Origin: Gavia stellata | Taxonomy: Eukaryota > Chordata > Aves > Gaviiformes > Gaviidae | Assembly: GCF_030936135.1 (NCBI RefSeq) | Contig: NC_082637.1 | Location: 5,035,001 to 5,099,000 of the forward strand | Length of the DNA stretch: 64,000 nucleotides | Reading direction: 5' to 3' | In this document: in pieces, positions 12,601 through 22,157 of the stretch | How the letters are laid out: each line of letters begins with the position of its first letter | How positions within the stretch are numbered: position 1 is the first letter of the stretch | Position numbers and translations under genes: made by a program | The notes under the pieces: model-generated | What the model saw: only the letters and a program-made list of their open reading frames with translations | What the model was told of the DNA's origin: nothing | Databases searched by the model: none

Positions 12601-15600
12601 TGAGGCTAGACTCTTTGCTGCTTGTAGGCAGAGAGACTTTTCCATCTGCATACTTGCACTGCCTGTGTGAGTTGTGGACACTGTAGGCTGCTGAACTGTT
12701 CAGGATAGTATTTATAGGAATAAGCAATTGCGGAGTCTCCCAGGTAGTAGATAATTCACTGAATGGAGAATTGAGGGACCTGGCTTCTGTCCCCAATCCT
12801 ACTGTGAACTTAGATTAAGTTTTTTTAAAATAATATTTAATGCTTTATTTTAAACCTCTACTGAAGTGACTTTACCTCGTAGGGTCTTCATTTCTTTCTA
12901 GCTGTCTTTACATGTTTATATGTCAAATTTTAATGTCTCTCACTGACTTCTGTGCTTGGTTAGAGCTGCTGCAGCAGTCCGAGTACTGTTATGTGAATGC
13001 TAGAAATGACATACATGTGTTGGCTTGCTGCTTGAATGAGGAGTTGCTTTTCAGCCAGTGGTCATCTATTTCTCTGGGGTTTGTGCTCCGTCCCATTCAA
13101 ATTTTGGAGTCTGGCTTCCTTCCAATATTGAGTACTGTGAATATTAATTTAAAACAGCGAAGAAGGTGGAGCTTAGACTGATGTCTTTAAATCTTCAGGA
13201 GTCACCACTCATAAATCTTCTTGGACAGACCAGCTCCCTTCCTTGGCAGCTTGTGGGCATTTCTTCTTATCAAAGCGTCATCAGCTATTGCAACAGTCAC
13301 TACCCTCCCTCTGTTATCCTTGCTAAGGATGCTGCAGCTGAACTGATAGTGAAGCTCCTGAAAATCTCAGCAGGCTTTGGTGCGTCTTCGGATAGTCACA
13401 TCCACCTTGTAAGTTGAACTGGTTTTTGCGGTGTCTCTGAGCTGTTCTTGTTGTTAGCAATGTTCTGCTTCTGTATATTATGGAGTGTGGAAAGAGTTCT
13501 AGGCATGATTTTTTTTCTAATTGATTTTAATTTCGATTGATAGGATGCAACACTGAAGTGCCGAGCATACATTCGCCAGGTGGTTCAGTTTCTCAGCACT
13601 TTAGAACAAAGCGGAAAGATTACTCTTGCAATTTTGGAACAAGAAATGTCCAAGTTGCTAGATGATGTAGTCATCTTTAATCCTCCAGGTTTGTGTTAAA
13701 GAAGTGGCAAATAACTTTAAAACTGTCAAGATCCTTTATTGTACTGCATGGATTTTTGTATGTCTGTGACTATCTAATTACTTGCAATATTATAATGTCT
13801 CCCTTATGGGCAGCAGGGCATATTGCTTTGGTGTGTATATATGTAGGTGGTATATTAGCACAAAACAAATATGAACGTTACCCCGTAGAGCTGTCAAGAG
13901 TGACAGAACCAACAGAAAAAAAGAGGGGTTATGTTGTGAGTAAAACTGACTGGTATACAGGAGCTTGAGGGATTCTTTTCTTTGTCTAGTTTTTAATCTT
14001 TTTTTATTTTATTTGGCATTTGTATCTTTTTTAAAAGGAAGGGTGGCACAAATACACTCTCTTGGACCTGAAGGATTGGGTTCTAAGAAAGGGTTCTAAA
14101 CTGTCATGCAATTGGGAAAACTGACTATATTGAAGTAGGGGAATTGTGTTGATGTACACAAGTAGTATGGTGTGTCCACACCCACAGCATTTATATTGAT
14201 CTCAATTTTAGTATTAGTACCATCCTGAGCTTCCTCTATCAAGCTAAAACTTCAGGCGGAATAAGTTGTCTCACTATACTACACAGAAATACTTGTCAGG
14301 AGTCGTGTCTCCTCCTGTCCATGACCCCCGCTCCTCTGTATCTAGTGAGGATATATCCAGCTGTAGCCTTATATGTAGTATTGAATGTGTCATGGTTTAA
14401 GCCCAGCCGGCCACTAAGCACCACACAACCGCTCGCTCACTCCCCCCCTGCCCCAGTGGGATGGGGGAGAGAATAGGAAAAGTAAAAGTGAGAAAGCTTG
14501 TGGGTTGAGATAAGAACAGTTTATTATCATTATTATTATTATTAAAAATTGTGATGAAAAGGAAAATAACGACACCACCACCAAACAAGAAAGGCAAATG
14601 ATGCAAATGAAAACAATTGCTCACCACCCTCCAACCAATGCCCAGCCCAAGCAGCGGTCCCCCGGCCAGCTTTCCCCCTAGTTTATATACTGAGTTGAGT
14701 ATGACATCGTATGGTATGGAATATCCCTTTGGTCAGTTGGGGTCAGCTGTCCCGGCTGTGTCCCCTCCCAACTTCTTGTGCACCCCCAGCCTCCTCGCTG
14801 GTGGGGTGAGGTGAGAAGCAGAAAAGGCTTTGACCCTGTGTGAGCACTGCTCAGCAATAACTAAAACATCCCTGTGCATCAACACTGTTTTCAGCACAAA
14901 TCCAAAACATGGCCCCATACTAGCTACTGTGAAGAAAATTAACTCTATCCCAGCCAAAACCAGCACAGAATGATAACTGTCTCTCAGTACTTGTACTGCT
15001 ACTTGGGGAAGCTCTGCAGGACAGCCCAATAGTCAGTAAAACCCTTTGTTGGGGGGTTGACGTGGAGGCTTGCCTGTTGCTGCTGACACTCCTCATAGCT
15101 GAGAAATTTTGGAGGAGACGAGCTCCAGTATAAGAGGAGCAGCTCTGTTTCATGAACCCCTGTGCACGCTTTTATGTGTTCGAGGGCTGAGAGAGAGAAT
15201 GCTCTGTGTTGCTCAACCAGGCTGTGGAGTGCAGGAGGATCACTGATGCAGAGTGGCAGGAAAGGGGTGGTGTGTATTGGATTTAGCTTCTCTGTGAGGT
15301 TTGGAGGGGGCTGGTGGAGGTTTTTGGAAGAGCCTCTGGGGATGCACCTTCTGTTGACAACAGCTAGAGAGGAGAAAGCTGGACTTCTCACATGGGCACT
15401 GCAGCAGGACTTGTCCCAGGGGATCTGGTATCTGGTGGTGGTCCTGCCCGGTGGTCTGCAACCTGTGGAGTGGGACTTGGGTGTAAAACTAGTTGTGACC
15501 TTAGCTAAGTCAGTTGACCTCCTGGCATAGTCTTTCTCGTTTGGTCTGTGATAAGATGTTTACCTTACTGGAGAGCTGTGCCATGAAAGATGACTTTTGG

Positions 15601-18600
15601 GGCTTTTTTTCCCTTTTTTTTTATTTTCTTAGTAGGTAGATGATACGAACAGAATAGCTTAGTTCACAGGCCTCCAGAGGTCCCTTCCAGTCCAACCTCC
15701 TCCTCAAACCAGGGCTAGCTTCAAAGTCAAATAAGGTTGTTCAGGGCCTTGTTCGGTGAGCTTCTAAATATCTGCAAGTACGGAGGTCTCCAACTCTTTG
15801 GGCGATGTTTTTCCAGTGATTAATCCCTCTTTGTGCACAACTTTCCTTCACGACCAGTTGAAATTTTTCCTTCTACAATGCCTGATGTTGCTTGAAAATT
15901 TTCTTTTATAACAATGGTGGCTTTTTTTCATCAGCATCTGCAAAGGTCTACTCTGTGGTTAGACTTCTAAGAGTCAAGCGCAGGAAACATTTGTGTACTA
16001 TTCCAGGTGGCCCATTATAACACGTTCAGGCAATGCCAGGAGATGGTTTCAAAACAATATTCTGGGGCTGAACACTGGGTTTAGCGGGAAATCCAGAATC
16101 CTGGAAATGCATGAGGGGATTGCAACATTTCAGGGCTCATCTCCCGTCATATTTCAAATTGAATCATCTAAAATCTTGGTTGTTTCACTTTAAGCTGTGC
16201 TTTAAACTGTGTTTTAATACCCAAGTTTTCTTGGAGACTGTAAATGTGCTTTATCATTCAATTATTTACACTGTAGTCATGGTAAAAGACCCTAGGTGTG
16301 AAAGATGGGCTCCAATGTACTCTGCCGTACAGTCTTACCAGCTGTCTCTCTGTTTAATGAATGATGAACTATCTCATCAAGGGAAGAGACTGCGAGGAAT
16401 GGGTGTCTTATTGCGGTTTCGTAAGTACAGACAATTGAGGTGTGTAATGAGGAAGAGGTTTTTCCCAGTATCTGCAGGAAGGGTTCAGTGGTGAAGTTGA
16501 ACTTGGGTTCTAGCGTCTATTTACTGAAATGGTTCTCTTATTTCTGAAATTCAGAGATGGATCTGCAAACACGTCATATGGCCCTCAGCAGTCTCTTTAC
16601 GGAAACGCTGATGATGATGAACAATTCTAGCATTACAACAGCCGAGTCGCTACGGGGGAGCTTACGAAAGTGGATCGACGGCAAAGTGCACGGGTTGCTA
16701 GCGATGCCCCTTCTCACAGCAGCGTGTCAGAGCCTGGCCTCTGTGCGGCACATGGCAGAGACGACAGAAGCCTGTATCACTGCTTACTTCAATGAAGGTA
16801 GGAGCCTGTCTTCTTCTGTTGCTCGTCTTAAAAACTTCGATCAGTCTTGGATGCCTATTACATACAAATAGTTTGGAATCCTTACAGGTTCATGCTGCCC
16901 AGTACTGGAACTGGATTTTAATCTGGTTTCCGTAATCAGAGCTCCTTTGTTTGTATCTGATGGCTCCCAACTGTCACACATATATGTGCTGTAGTAACGA
17001 CATGTAGAAAAGTTTGGCTGTGGTGATTTGGCTTTTTCAGCTGCTCTAATTTCTGTATTTTCTTAAGAACTATATCTGTTTCTGTGAAGACTGGTTTGCT
17101 CTGTGTAATGGTTGCCATTTTTCCAGCTAAAGGGGAGGACTTCTTTAAAAAAGAATCATCCCAGGAGAACACAGCAGATATTTATGTCCCTCCCTGTAGT
17201 GTTCTCTAGGCTAATTTAAGAAAAAAAATGCTCTTAATTGGTAAAACTCTGAAATTCTGCAGTGTGGGGTTTCTTTTGGTGGGTGGGGGTTTCTTTTCAC
17301 ATAATCCTTGTGGAACTACATATTGATTTCTTCCACATTCTGTGTGATCAGATTTCAGTACACCTGAAGGAAATATTTAAAATTCCGTTGCTAAAACTTT
17401 CAAATTTAATTCTGACTGAATGCTGGAAAAATATCTCACTTTAACCTCAAGGAGATGCCCTATGATAGTGGAGATTTTTCTCTTCTCTCCATCAGAGTTG
17501 CATGGCAAATTGATCACCTGGAAAACAGCTAAAATGGCCTGAATTCTGTAATTTAAAGGAACACAGTGAAGTAGTACCACTTCCTAGGTTTTCCCAAGTG
17601 CTGCTTACTCACATGCTCTTTGTTCTGTCCTTTTGTTTTCTTTATAGATTGTCCTCACCACCAGGATTTAGGCTGGGGCCCTATACTCGCCTCCCTCCAA
17701 GTTCCTGAGCTAACCATGGAAGAATTCCTGCAGGAGTGTCTGTCTTTAGGAAGCTACTTGACCCTGTATGTCTACCTGCTGCAATGCCTAAACACTGACC
17801 AAACTCTTACCAATGAAATGAAAATCCTGCTCACCATCAACAAGTGGCTGGAGCAAGTGTACCCAAGGTACGAAACTCAAGGCTTCTGAATCTGCCTTGA
17901 CTTTTAAATAAGGCCATAGTTGTGTAGCTGGTATAATTAGGTGGCCACGCTAATTAGGTCACCAGGCTGCTGGATGAAATGATGGGTGAAATGGCCAATC
18001 CTTCTATATCCACTGTTTGTTATGGAGTTTGCCCAATGCCAACACTAATAGCTGTTGTGGTTAAACAGAAGAGGGGAATTTTACTTACTTGAATGCTTCT
18101 GGTGCAGTTTTGGTCAGTTTTCAGTCAGAGAAGCTTGATTTCAGTGGCAGCCTGTATTTGTGCTCAGTTAAAATTACTTTAAGCAAACCCTAAACTACTG
18201 TGGGTTCCACTTTCCAGAATGTCCACTAGGTGGGATGAGTTATGTGCTAAATACTCAGTTTGACACTGAGAGACCTGGTGTTCAAAGCTGCTCAGTGGGG
18301 ACTGTTCAGCAGCTCTGAACCAAATCTGAACTCAGTGAATCTGGTGGGGTGCCCAGAGTTAGGGGTCTGTATCGCTGTAAACCAGCTTATTAGATAACAG
18401 GGTTCTGGGGGGGAAAGGATGGTTAGCTTTGGGATTAAAATGATAATAACTTTGTACTTAAAGTATGTAACAACTGTATTTTAAGTTGCTGCAGAAATTG
18501 CCAGAATTTAGCAAACACAGTGAATGTTTTTCCATATCAATGTTGATGATGATCATATTTTCTGTGAAAGAACGTTTTGGGAAAATACACATTCCCACTG

Positions 18601-21600
18601 TTTCTCGAAATTCAAAGAATACTTCCACTGTTGTAGGTGCCATAGTAATTTGATTGCCAAAGTGTGAAGGAGACGGCAAAGCCACCATACACAGCAAATG
18701 AAACCTTGCTCTAAATGTCAAAGCTGAGGGTGCCTGGGATGGGAAATGACTGGGCGGAGTGATGTGAGGATACTCTGATGCAGGAAACTCGTGCTGATGC
18801 TTTATGTGGAAAATCTGAGCTTGTCAACTTAAACTGCAAACTGTTTGGGGAAAGATTAAAAATATCACAGGGGGAACTTCAGTTTGTGCTTTGCTCAACA
18901 AAAAACTTCAGTGTTTCCTTTTCTAGGAGATCACATTAAAAGTCTAAATTGTTGTGGAAACAACAGCTAGTGCTTCCTAAAGTGTTTTATTTGTAAGTAA
19001 AGAAAAAAAAAAAGTAGAGATACAGCTTCATTTCTTTTATATCAAGTCTTAGACACGTTTAAATCCACTTATGGCTGCAATATCACTTCTCAGCTGTAAA
19101 GCTTAAAAGGAAGTATTGTTCTTAGTTCTCTTACAGGCCCTTAAAACTGGCTAGCTGCTGCCTGCGTCAAACCCCTAACGAGCAGTTACAGCAGTGTAAT
19201 AACTGGTGGGGTAGTATAGTTATGCTATCCTCATATAGTAAGATTAGCTGTCGTTAATTAACCATCTGAATTCTTCATGGGCCTAATGGGGAGAGATACA
19301 AACTTCTTAACCTATGCATTTGACTTTTTTTTAATTTGTTGAGTTTTATTTTATTCTTTAAATCTTACCTAAAGCTCAGCAAAGGAAGAGGCAAAGCTGT
19401 TTCTTTGGTGGCATAAAGCCATGCAGTTATCCTTGATTCAGATGGAACAAGATGACACCATTCTGATCGAATCTGTCATTCGGACGCTGCTGTCAATCCA
19501 GGGCAGGCAGAGTCAGCTGGCTGAAGAGAGACTGACTTCTGGAATACTTGGTGCTATTGGGCTAGGCAGGAGGTCTCCTTTGTCACCCAGGTAAGGTTTG
19601 AAGGTGAATTAATTGATTTGAGTCATCATGTCAAAAAAGCTGCAGCCTGGATCCAGACTGCACAGTGCAATGTCAAAAGATGTTCTGAATCTAGGCTGTC
19701 CCCAAATCTATAAAGTTGTTTGGGCCCATCACAGAAAAAATGTAGTGAGTGTTTTAATCTGGTTAAGAAGTGAATATGAACTTCTGCAAAGTTCATGGTG
19801 GAAAAGGAAAGAAAATGCAGTTTTGATTCCAGCTTAACGTCCATCTCCAGTGAAGTTTGTAGGGGGATTGTTAGAGGAAAATACTTTCACCTAGTCTGTA
19901 GAAGACTGTTCCAGCTGACCTCACAATAATTTTGTATGATCACATGCGCATTGCATTTTCCATCTTCACCTTGAGGTGCTGGAAATGTTAAGAGAAGCTC
20001 AAAGAAGTATGTGCTTGCTTGTTATTCACTTTACCTTCTAAAGACAGACACCAAGTATGGTTGTTAAGTATTAAGTAAAGTTCATGGTAGAAAGAATGCC
20101 AAGAAAAAATATGTAAGTGTTTGTGGAACACCAATTCAACACAGTACCTAAACTCAACTTTGTGTTTATAAAGACCTTCTGGGATGCAATCCTGTTGAAA
20201 TTGCTCTGAAATCTTAGTCTTGTTCAGCTCATCCTTTGATTTGGGTGATAAGGGCCTTTCAAAGGCTGAAATGAGGGAGTGTTTCAGATGTGACCTCAAG
20301 GCTTCAGCTAAGCTTGAAACAGATGTAAGATTTCATATGTATGGTATTGTATTATCCTCTAGTATGTATGATATACTATAAGGTATATATTAAAGTGATA
20401 TTTTTTTTTTAATGCATTGAAAAAGGTCCTCTAAAGTCTTTTGCTCTGTTCCTCAAGCAAGAGAGATCTCATGAGATAGAACTTCCAGTTTATCTGCTGT
20501 TGAGAACTTACAAATTTGCTATCACCTTCTCTCTCTGTCCTTTTCCCTATGCAAGGTTTCGGGTGGTTGCCCGCAGTTTGTCTGCCTTCCTCTTGGTGCA
20601 GATTCCTGCAGAGACTCAAGTCCGCCTGAAAGCGGGATCAGAGCCAAAGCTGTCGCAGAAGGCCCAGCAGGTAGCGTGTGCCAATTGCTGGCTTCTTGAC
20701 ATGCCCTCTTTGTGTGCTTGCTCAGTTTGTGGGCTGAGGCTTATAAAAGTCACTGCAAGCATTGCTTCAAGCTAAATCCTGCTCTCAACTTGCTGATTTT
20801 ATTCGGCACTGAATGCCCTCCATCTTTTTTTGCTACTGCTTTACATCTGAAATTCCGAATTTAGATCAAAAAATAGCTTGTTGCTCTCATTTGTCTTCTC
20901 AGGGAAGGGGGTATATCACAAACTCGTGTATTATTTTGATATACATCAAAACATCATCTTGGAACTTGCCAGAGACAAGGCCAGGTGCAGCGTAGGTCAG
21001 GTGATGATGCGAGTTTCCTGAACTCTGGTAGCAGGACTGTGTGTCTGAGCCCTGATCTAAAGTGATCCTTGAATGAAAGTAAAGCTGCTTATACGGACTT
21101 CTGTATTCATAATGATGGCATCAGTTTCTAATCTTACACACTGAAAAGGTGCGGATGAACTTACGTCTGTAAACCCTGAGTTCAGAAACTTTGGAACACA
21201 ACAGGTAGAAGGAATTTAAAACAAACAGGAAAAAACAATGCTGCAGTGATTGCCCTGCTTTTCAGTGATAAAGCAGGACTACATTCATGCTGACTTTGTT
21301 TATGTGAGATCAGGGCTTAAAAGCCCTATGACAAATAAACATTCCTTCTTTAGCATGTGTGCTGACCATATTATTGTTTCAGTAAGTGCATGAGAAGAGG
21401 AAGGAGCAGTTGATTAGAAACCAAAGCAAAGTAACTTACTTGGTACAACTTGTTTCTCTTCTCTAAGAAGGGGATGAAACTTGTTCAGCCATACTTCCAG
21501 CATTTGCCCTGGCTGGTACTGCCAGCAGAGGCTCTTTTACATATAATTTCTGACTTGACATTGTCTCTGTAATATTATTAATAGGAGCAAAATAATACTT

Positions 21601-22157
21601 TTATGAAAGTTAGGACGTTCATAAGAACAACCTGAAATGAGTAGTTAAGTGTGCTGCAGTTTGTAGTTCCATGTAATTTCCTTGAAACCATGTCTTCAGT
21701 TTGTGAAGGAAATATTTGACGATATTTGGGTTACAGAATCCTAGCAAGCCTTGATAGAACAGTTGTTGTGGTTGATCTTGGGGAGAGAACAGCTTGAAAA
21801 ATATGAGTTGACTTGAAACACTGTTATGTGATTGTATTTTACAAATGTTTTGTTCCGAATACTCCAGGTTCTCTAGTAGATCTTCTAGAGGAGTTGTGCA
21901 TACGGTGGCTCATGAACTGGTTTGTTATGGACTGAAGTACAAACAGCTAACAGAATTTTCCTTTGTATCTATAGGCACTGAATGCTCTTGAATCTATGGC
22001 ATCAAACAAACAATATATGGATTATCAAGAGCAGCTCTCCCAGGCTTCTCAGTTCATCAAGCATCCAGAACATTGTCTTCGAGATGGCAATAATCTCTTG
22101 GCTCTCCTCATTAACACTCTGTACCCCGAAGTGCATTATTTGGACAGCATACGATAG
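443..22157 (+). CDS. EPG5: EPG5 (ectopic P-granules autophagy protein 5), 3' part, 17 exons
   Basis: EPG5 is a very large, mostly helical tethering factor. In animals it is recruited by Rab7 to late endosomes and lysosomes and helps autophagosomes fuse with them by stabilising the STX17-SNAP29-VAMP8 SNARE complex. Seen here: seventeen + strand exons with GT-AG borders that join in one open frame of about 1026 codons and end in TAG at 22157. The final residues ([10 protein letters not shown]) and blocks such as [18 protein letters not shown] and FIKHPEHCL match my memory of human EPG5. The family length is about 2,580 residues, so this is roughly the C-terminal 40%. The N-terminal half, including the LC3-binding motifs, lies left of the window. 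All exon phases agree, there are no frameshifts, and the gene appears functional. SIGLEC15 lies downstream in convergent orientation, as expected from amniote synteny. Confidence 0.96.
1190..1332 (+). CDS. EPG5: EPG5 exon (window exon 2)
   Basis: The acceptor is CATTTAG and the donor GTAGGT. Codons 55-101 of the window fragment plus two bases of codon 102. The segment is charged and helical ([12 protein letters not shown], coiled-coil-like) and continues in frame from the previous exon. Confidence 0.9.
2458..2835 (+). mobile_element. CR1 LINE fragment, sense
   Basis: It resembles the 3' end of avian CR1: GGACTGTTCAGCCTGGA-type start, a 'GACAGGACAAGAGG' block, a 'CTGTCCAGAGAGG' block and a 'GGTCCCTCCCAACCTCAGCCATGCTGTGACTC' style end. 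It is 5' truncated, well diverged, and lies in the EPG5 intron before 2951. An open frame of 151 codons crosses it but reflects the old reverse-transcriptase C-terminus in broken form, not a gene. Confidence 0.85.
2951..3107 (+). CDS. EPG5: EPG5 exon (window exon 3)
   Basis: The acceptor follows a pyrimidine tract (TTTTCCCCAG) and the donor is GTGAGT. The first base completes the split Thr codon, then 52 codons follow ([16 protein letters not shown]...EILGQ). The preceding intron holds a CR1 fragment about 115 bp upstream of this exon. Confidence 0.92.
3971..4165 (+). CDS. EPG5: EPG5 exon (window exon 4)
   Basis: The acceptor is TTCCCTCAG and the donor GTAAAG. Exactly 65 codons in phase 0 ([15 protein letters not shown]...FMLLTK). 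The reading frame stays open across the whole exon. Confidence 0.93.
4889..5102 (+). CDS. EPG5: EPG5 exon (window exon 5)
   Basis: The acceptor is TGTTCTAG and the donor GTGAGT. It carries 71 codons plus one base ([17 protein letters not shown]...DFLRLFVQ). The leftover A joins GC of the next exon to make Ser, which fixes 5897 as the following exon start. Confidence 0.93.
5897..6057 (+). CDS. EPG5: EPG5 exon (window exon 6)
   Basis: The acceptor is TCTCTTAAG and the donor GTGGGT. Two bases complete Ser, then 53 codons ([19 protein letters not shown]...ILLSVEQ). The Ser/Lys/Glu-rich centre looks like a flexible loop. Confidence 0.92.
6177..6384 (+). CDS. EPG5: EPG5 exon (window exon 7)
   Basis: The acceptor is TTTTTATAG and the donor GTAATG. 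It carries 69 codons plus one base ([18 protein letters not shown]...GSNRILA). The frame continues from the previous exon and into 7057. Confidence 0.93.
7057..7132 (+). CDS. EPG5: EPG5 exon (window exon 8, short)
   Basis: A 76-base exon with acceptor TTCTTCTAG and donor GTATGT. It encodes [16 protein letters not shown] then ILVLDKEDA, ending two bases into a codon. Both joins keep the frame. Confidence 0.9.
7133..8984 (+). other. EPG5 intron with A/C-rich simple sequence
   Basis: Intron of 1.85 kb. An A-rich, AACAAA/CCAAA low-complexity tract lies at 7495-7570. No exon, RNA gene or recognised transposon is visible in the rest. Confidence 0.55.
8985..9231 (+). CDS. EPG5: EPG5 exon (window exon 9)
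   Basis: The acceptor is TAAAATAG and the donor GTGAGT. One base completes Arg, then 82 codons ([19 protein letters not shown]...MLMEEFFK). It is Leu/Phe-rich and helical, with a cysteine cluster HYCECC in the middle. Confidence 0.94.
9959..10144 (+). CDS. EPG5: EPG5 exon (window exon 10)
   Basis: The acceptor is CCTTCCTAG and the donor GTAATT. Exactly 62 codons ([19 protein letters not shown]...EEQLIGKE). It joins directly to the exon at 13199 in phase 0. The following intron is the largest in this part of the gene (about 3.05 kb). Confidence 0.93.
10720..10830. repeat. TA/TG/CA microsatellite with internal palindrome
   Basis: About 110 bases of alternating purine-pyrimidine (ATGT, TATA, GCATGC steps). 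It contains a perfect inverted repeat with 11-bp arms (ATATGCACCTA, 10752-10762, and its complement at 10767-10777) around TGTA. It lies in an EPG5 intron. Confidence 0.8.
11676..11894 (+). mobile_element. CR1 LINE 3' end, sense
   Basis: It starts within a GCTGGATATTAGGAAAAATT block, passes through GAGGTGGTGGAATCACC and GGTTGGACTTGATGATC-like blocks, and ends in an octamer tail (GTGATTCTGTGATTTTGTG). It is about 220 bp, 5' truncated and only mildly diverged, in the EPG5 intron before 13199. Confidence 0.92.
13199..13408 (+). CDS. EPG5: EPG5 exon (window exon 11)
   Basis: The acceptor is AATCTTCAG and the donor GTAAGT. Exactly 70 codons ([17 protein letters not shown]...SDSHIHL). The blocks NLLGQTSS and [10 protein letters not shown] are among the parts I recognise most clearly as EPG5. 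The in-frame ATGs just upstream lie in intron. Confidence 0.94.
13544..13688 (+). CDS. EPG5: EPG5 exon (window exon 12)
   Basis: The acceptor is CGATTGATAG and the donor GTTTGT. It carries 48 codons plus one base ([17 protein letters not shown]...DVVIFNPP), ending in a split Glu codon completed at 16555. Confidence 0.93.
14388..14967 (-). mobile_element. Solo LTR of an endogenous retrovirus (ERVL-like), antisense to EPG5
   Basis: A 580-bp element with TG...CA ends (TGTCATGG at 14388, CCAGCACA ending 14967). It is flanked by a perfect 5-bp target duplication, GAATG, at 14383-14387 and 14968-14972. Read on the minus strand it has TATATAAA (14689-14682) and, about 160 bases on, an AATAAA (14525-14520), giving a U3-R-U5 layout in that direction. 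No internal viral genes are present, so this is a solo LTR left by recombination. The 5-bp duplication favours an ERVL/class III family. I recall similar ends from neoavian genomes. It sits in the EPG5 intron between 13688 and 16555. Confidence 0.9.
14521..14549. repeat. ATT microsatellite inside the LTR
   Basis: A run of TTATTATCATTATTATTATT type next to the LTR's poly(A) signal. It is a slippage-prone part of the LTR. Confidence 0.7.
15668..15890 (-). mobile_element. Old CR1 fragment, antisense
   Basis: The block 'CCTCCAGAGGTCCCTTCCAG' followed by 'TCCAACCTCCTCC', and later 'CCAGTGATTAATCCCTC', matches reverse-complement CR1 3' sequence of an older subfamily. It is diverged and its limits are approximate. 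It lies in the same EPG5 intron as the solo LTR. Confidence 0.7.
16555..16797 (+). CDS. EPG5: EPG5 exon (window exon 13)
   Basis: The acceptor is GAAATTCAG and the donor GTAGGA. Two bases complete Glu, then 80 codons plus one base ([16 protein letters not shown]...CITAYFNE). It contains several CpGs (CGGGGG, ATCGACGG) compared with flanking introns, in keeping with coding constraint. Confidence 0.94.
17648..17867 (+). CDS. EPG5: EPG5 exon (window exon 14)
   Basis: The acceptor is CTTTATAG and the donor GTACGA. Two bases complete Asp, then 72 codons plus two bases ([16 protein letters not shown]...NKWLEQVYP). The Ser codon is completed at 19375. Confidence 0.94.
17868..19374 (+). other. EPG5 intron, no features recognised
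   Basis: A 1.5-kb intron. An A-rich run lies near 19000-19015. No transposon, RNA gene or extra exon could be supported. Confidence 0.5.
19375..19590 (+). CDS. EPG5: EPG5 exon (window exon 15)
   Basis: The acceptor is TTACCTAAAG (A at -3, a little weak) and the donor GTAAGG. One base completes Ser, then 71 codons plus two bases ([17 protein letters not shown]...GRRSPLSP). Confidence 0.93.
20556..20670 (+). CDS. EPG5: EPG5 exon (window exon 16)
   Basis: The acceptor is CCTATGCAAG and the donor GTAGCG. One base completes Arg, then 38 codons ([17 protein letters not shown]...SQKAQQ). KAQQ joins ALNALE of the last exon, as in the human protein. Confidence 0.93.
20671..21974 (+). other. Last EPG5 intron, no features recognised
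   Basis: A 1.3-kb intron before the terminal exon. I see no transposon or conserved block that I can name. Confidence 0.5.
21975..22157 (+). CDS. EPG5: EPG5 last coding exon
   Basis: The acceptor is TATCTATAG. It carries 60 codons then TAG at 22155-22157 ([18 protein letters not shown]...EVHYLDSIR). The C-terminus is full length compared with the human protein. The 3'UTR follows without a further intron that I can see. Confidence 0.95.
   Translation, partial: ALNALESMASNKQYMDYQEQLSQASQFIKHPEHCLRDGNNLLALLINTLYPEVHYLDSIR

Larger units (their letters stand above)
10145..13198 (+). other. Large EPG5 intron
   Basis: Intron of about 3.05 kb between phase-0 exons. It holds the palindromic TA/TG microsatellite (10.72-10.83 kb) and a CR1 3' end (11.68-11.89 kb). 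The remaining 11.9-13.2 kb shows short chance ORFs only. The exon join across it (GKE to ESPL) argues that no coding exon is missing. Confidence 0.6.

Noticed and set aside
12912-13181. 89-codon + strand ORF just before an EPG5 exon
   Set aside because: It lies in the intron, is in a different context from EPG5, and the exons at 10144 and 13199 join directly in frame.
14617-15530. ORFs on both strands around 14.6-15.5 kb
   Set aside because: The left part lies in the solo LTR, which has no coding capacity. The rest is intronic with no recognised product.
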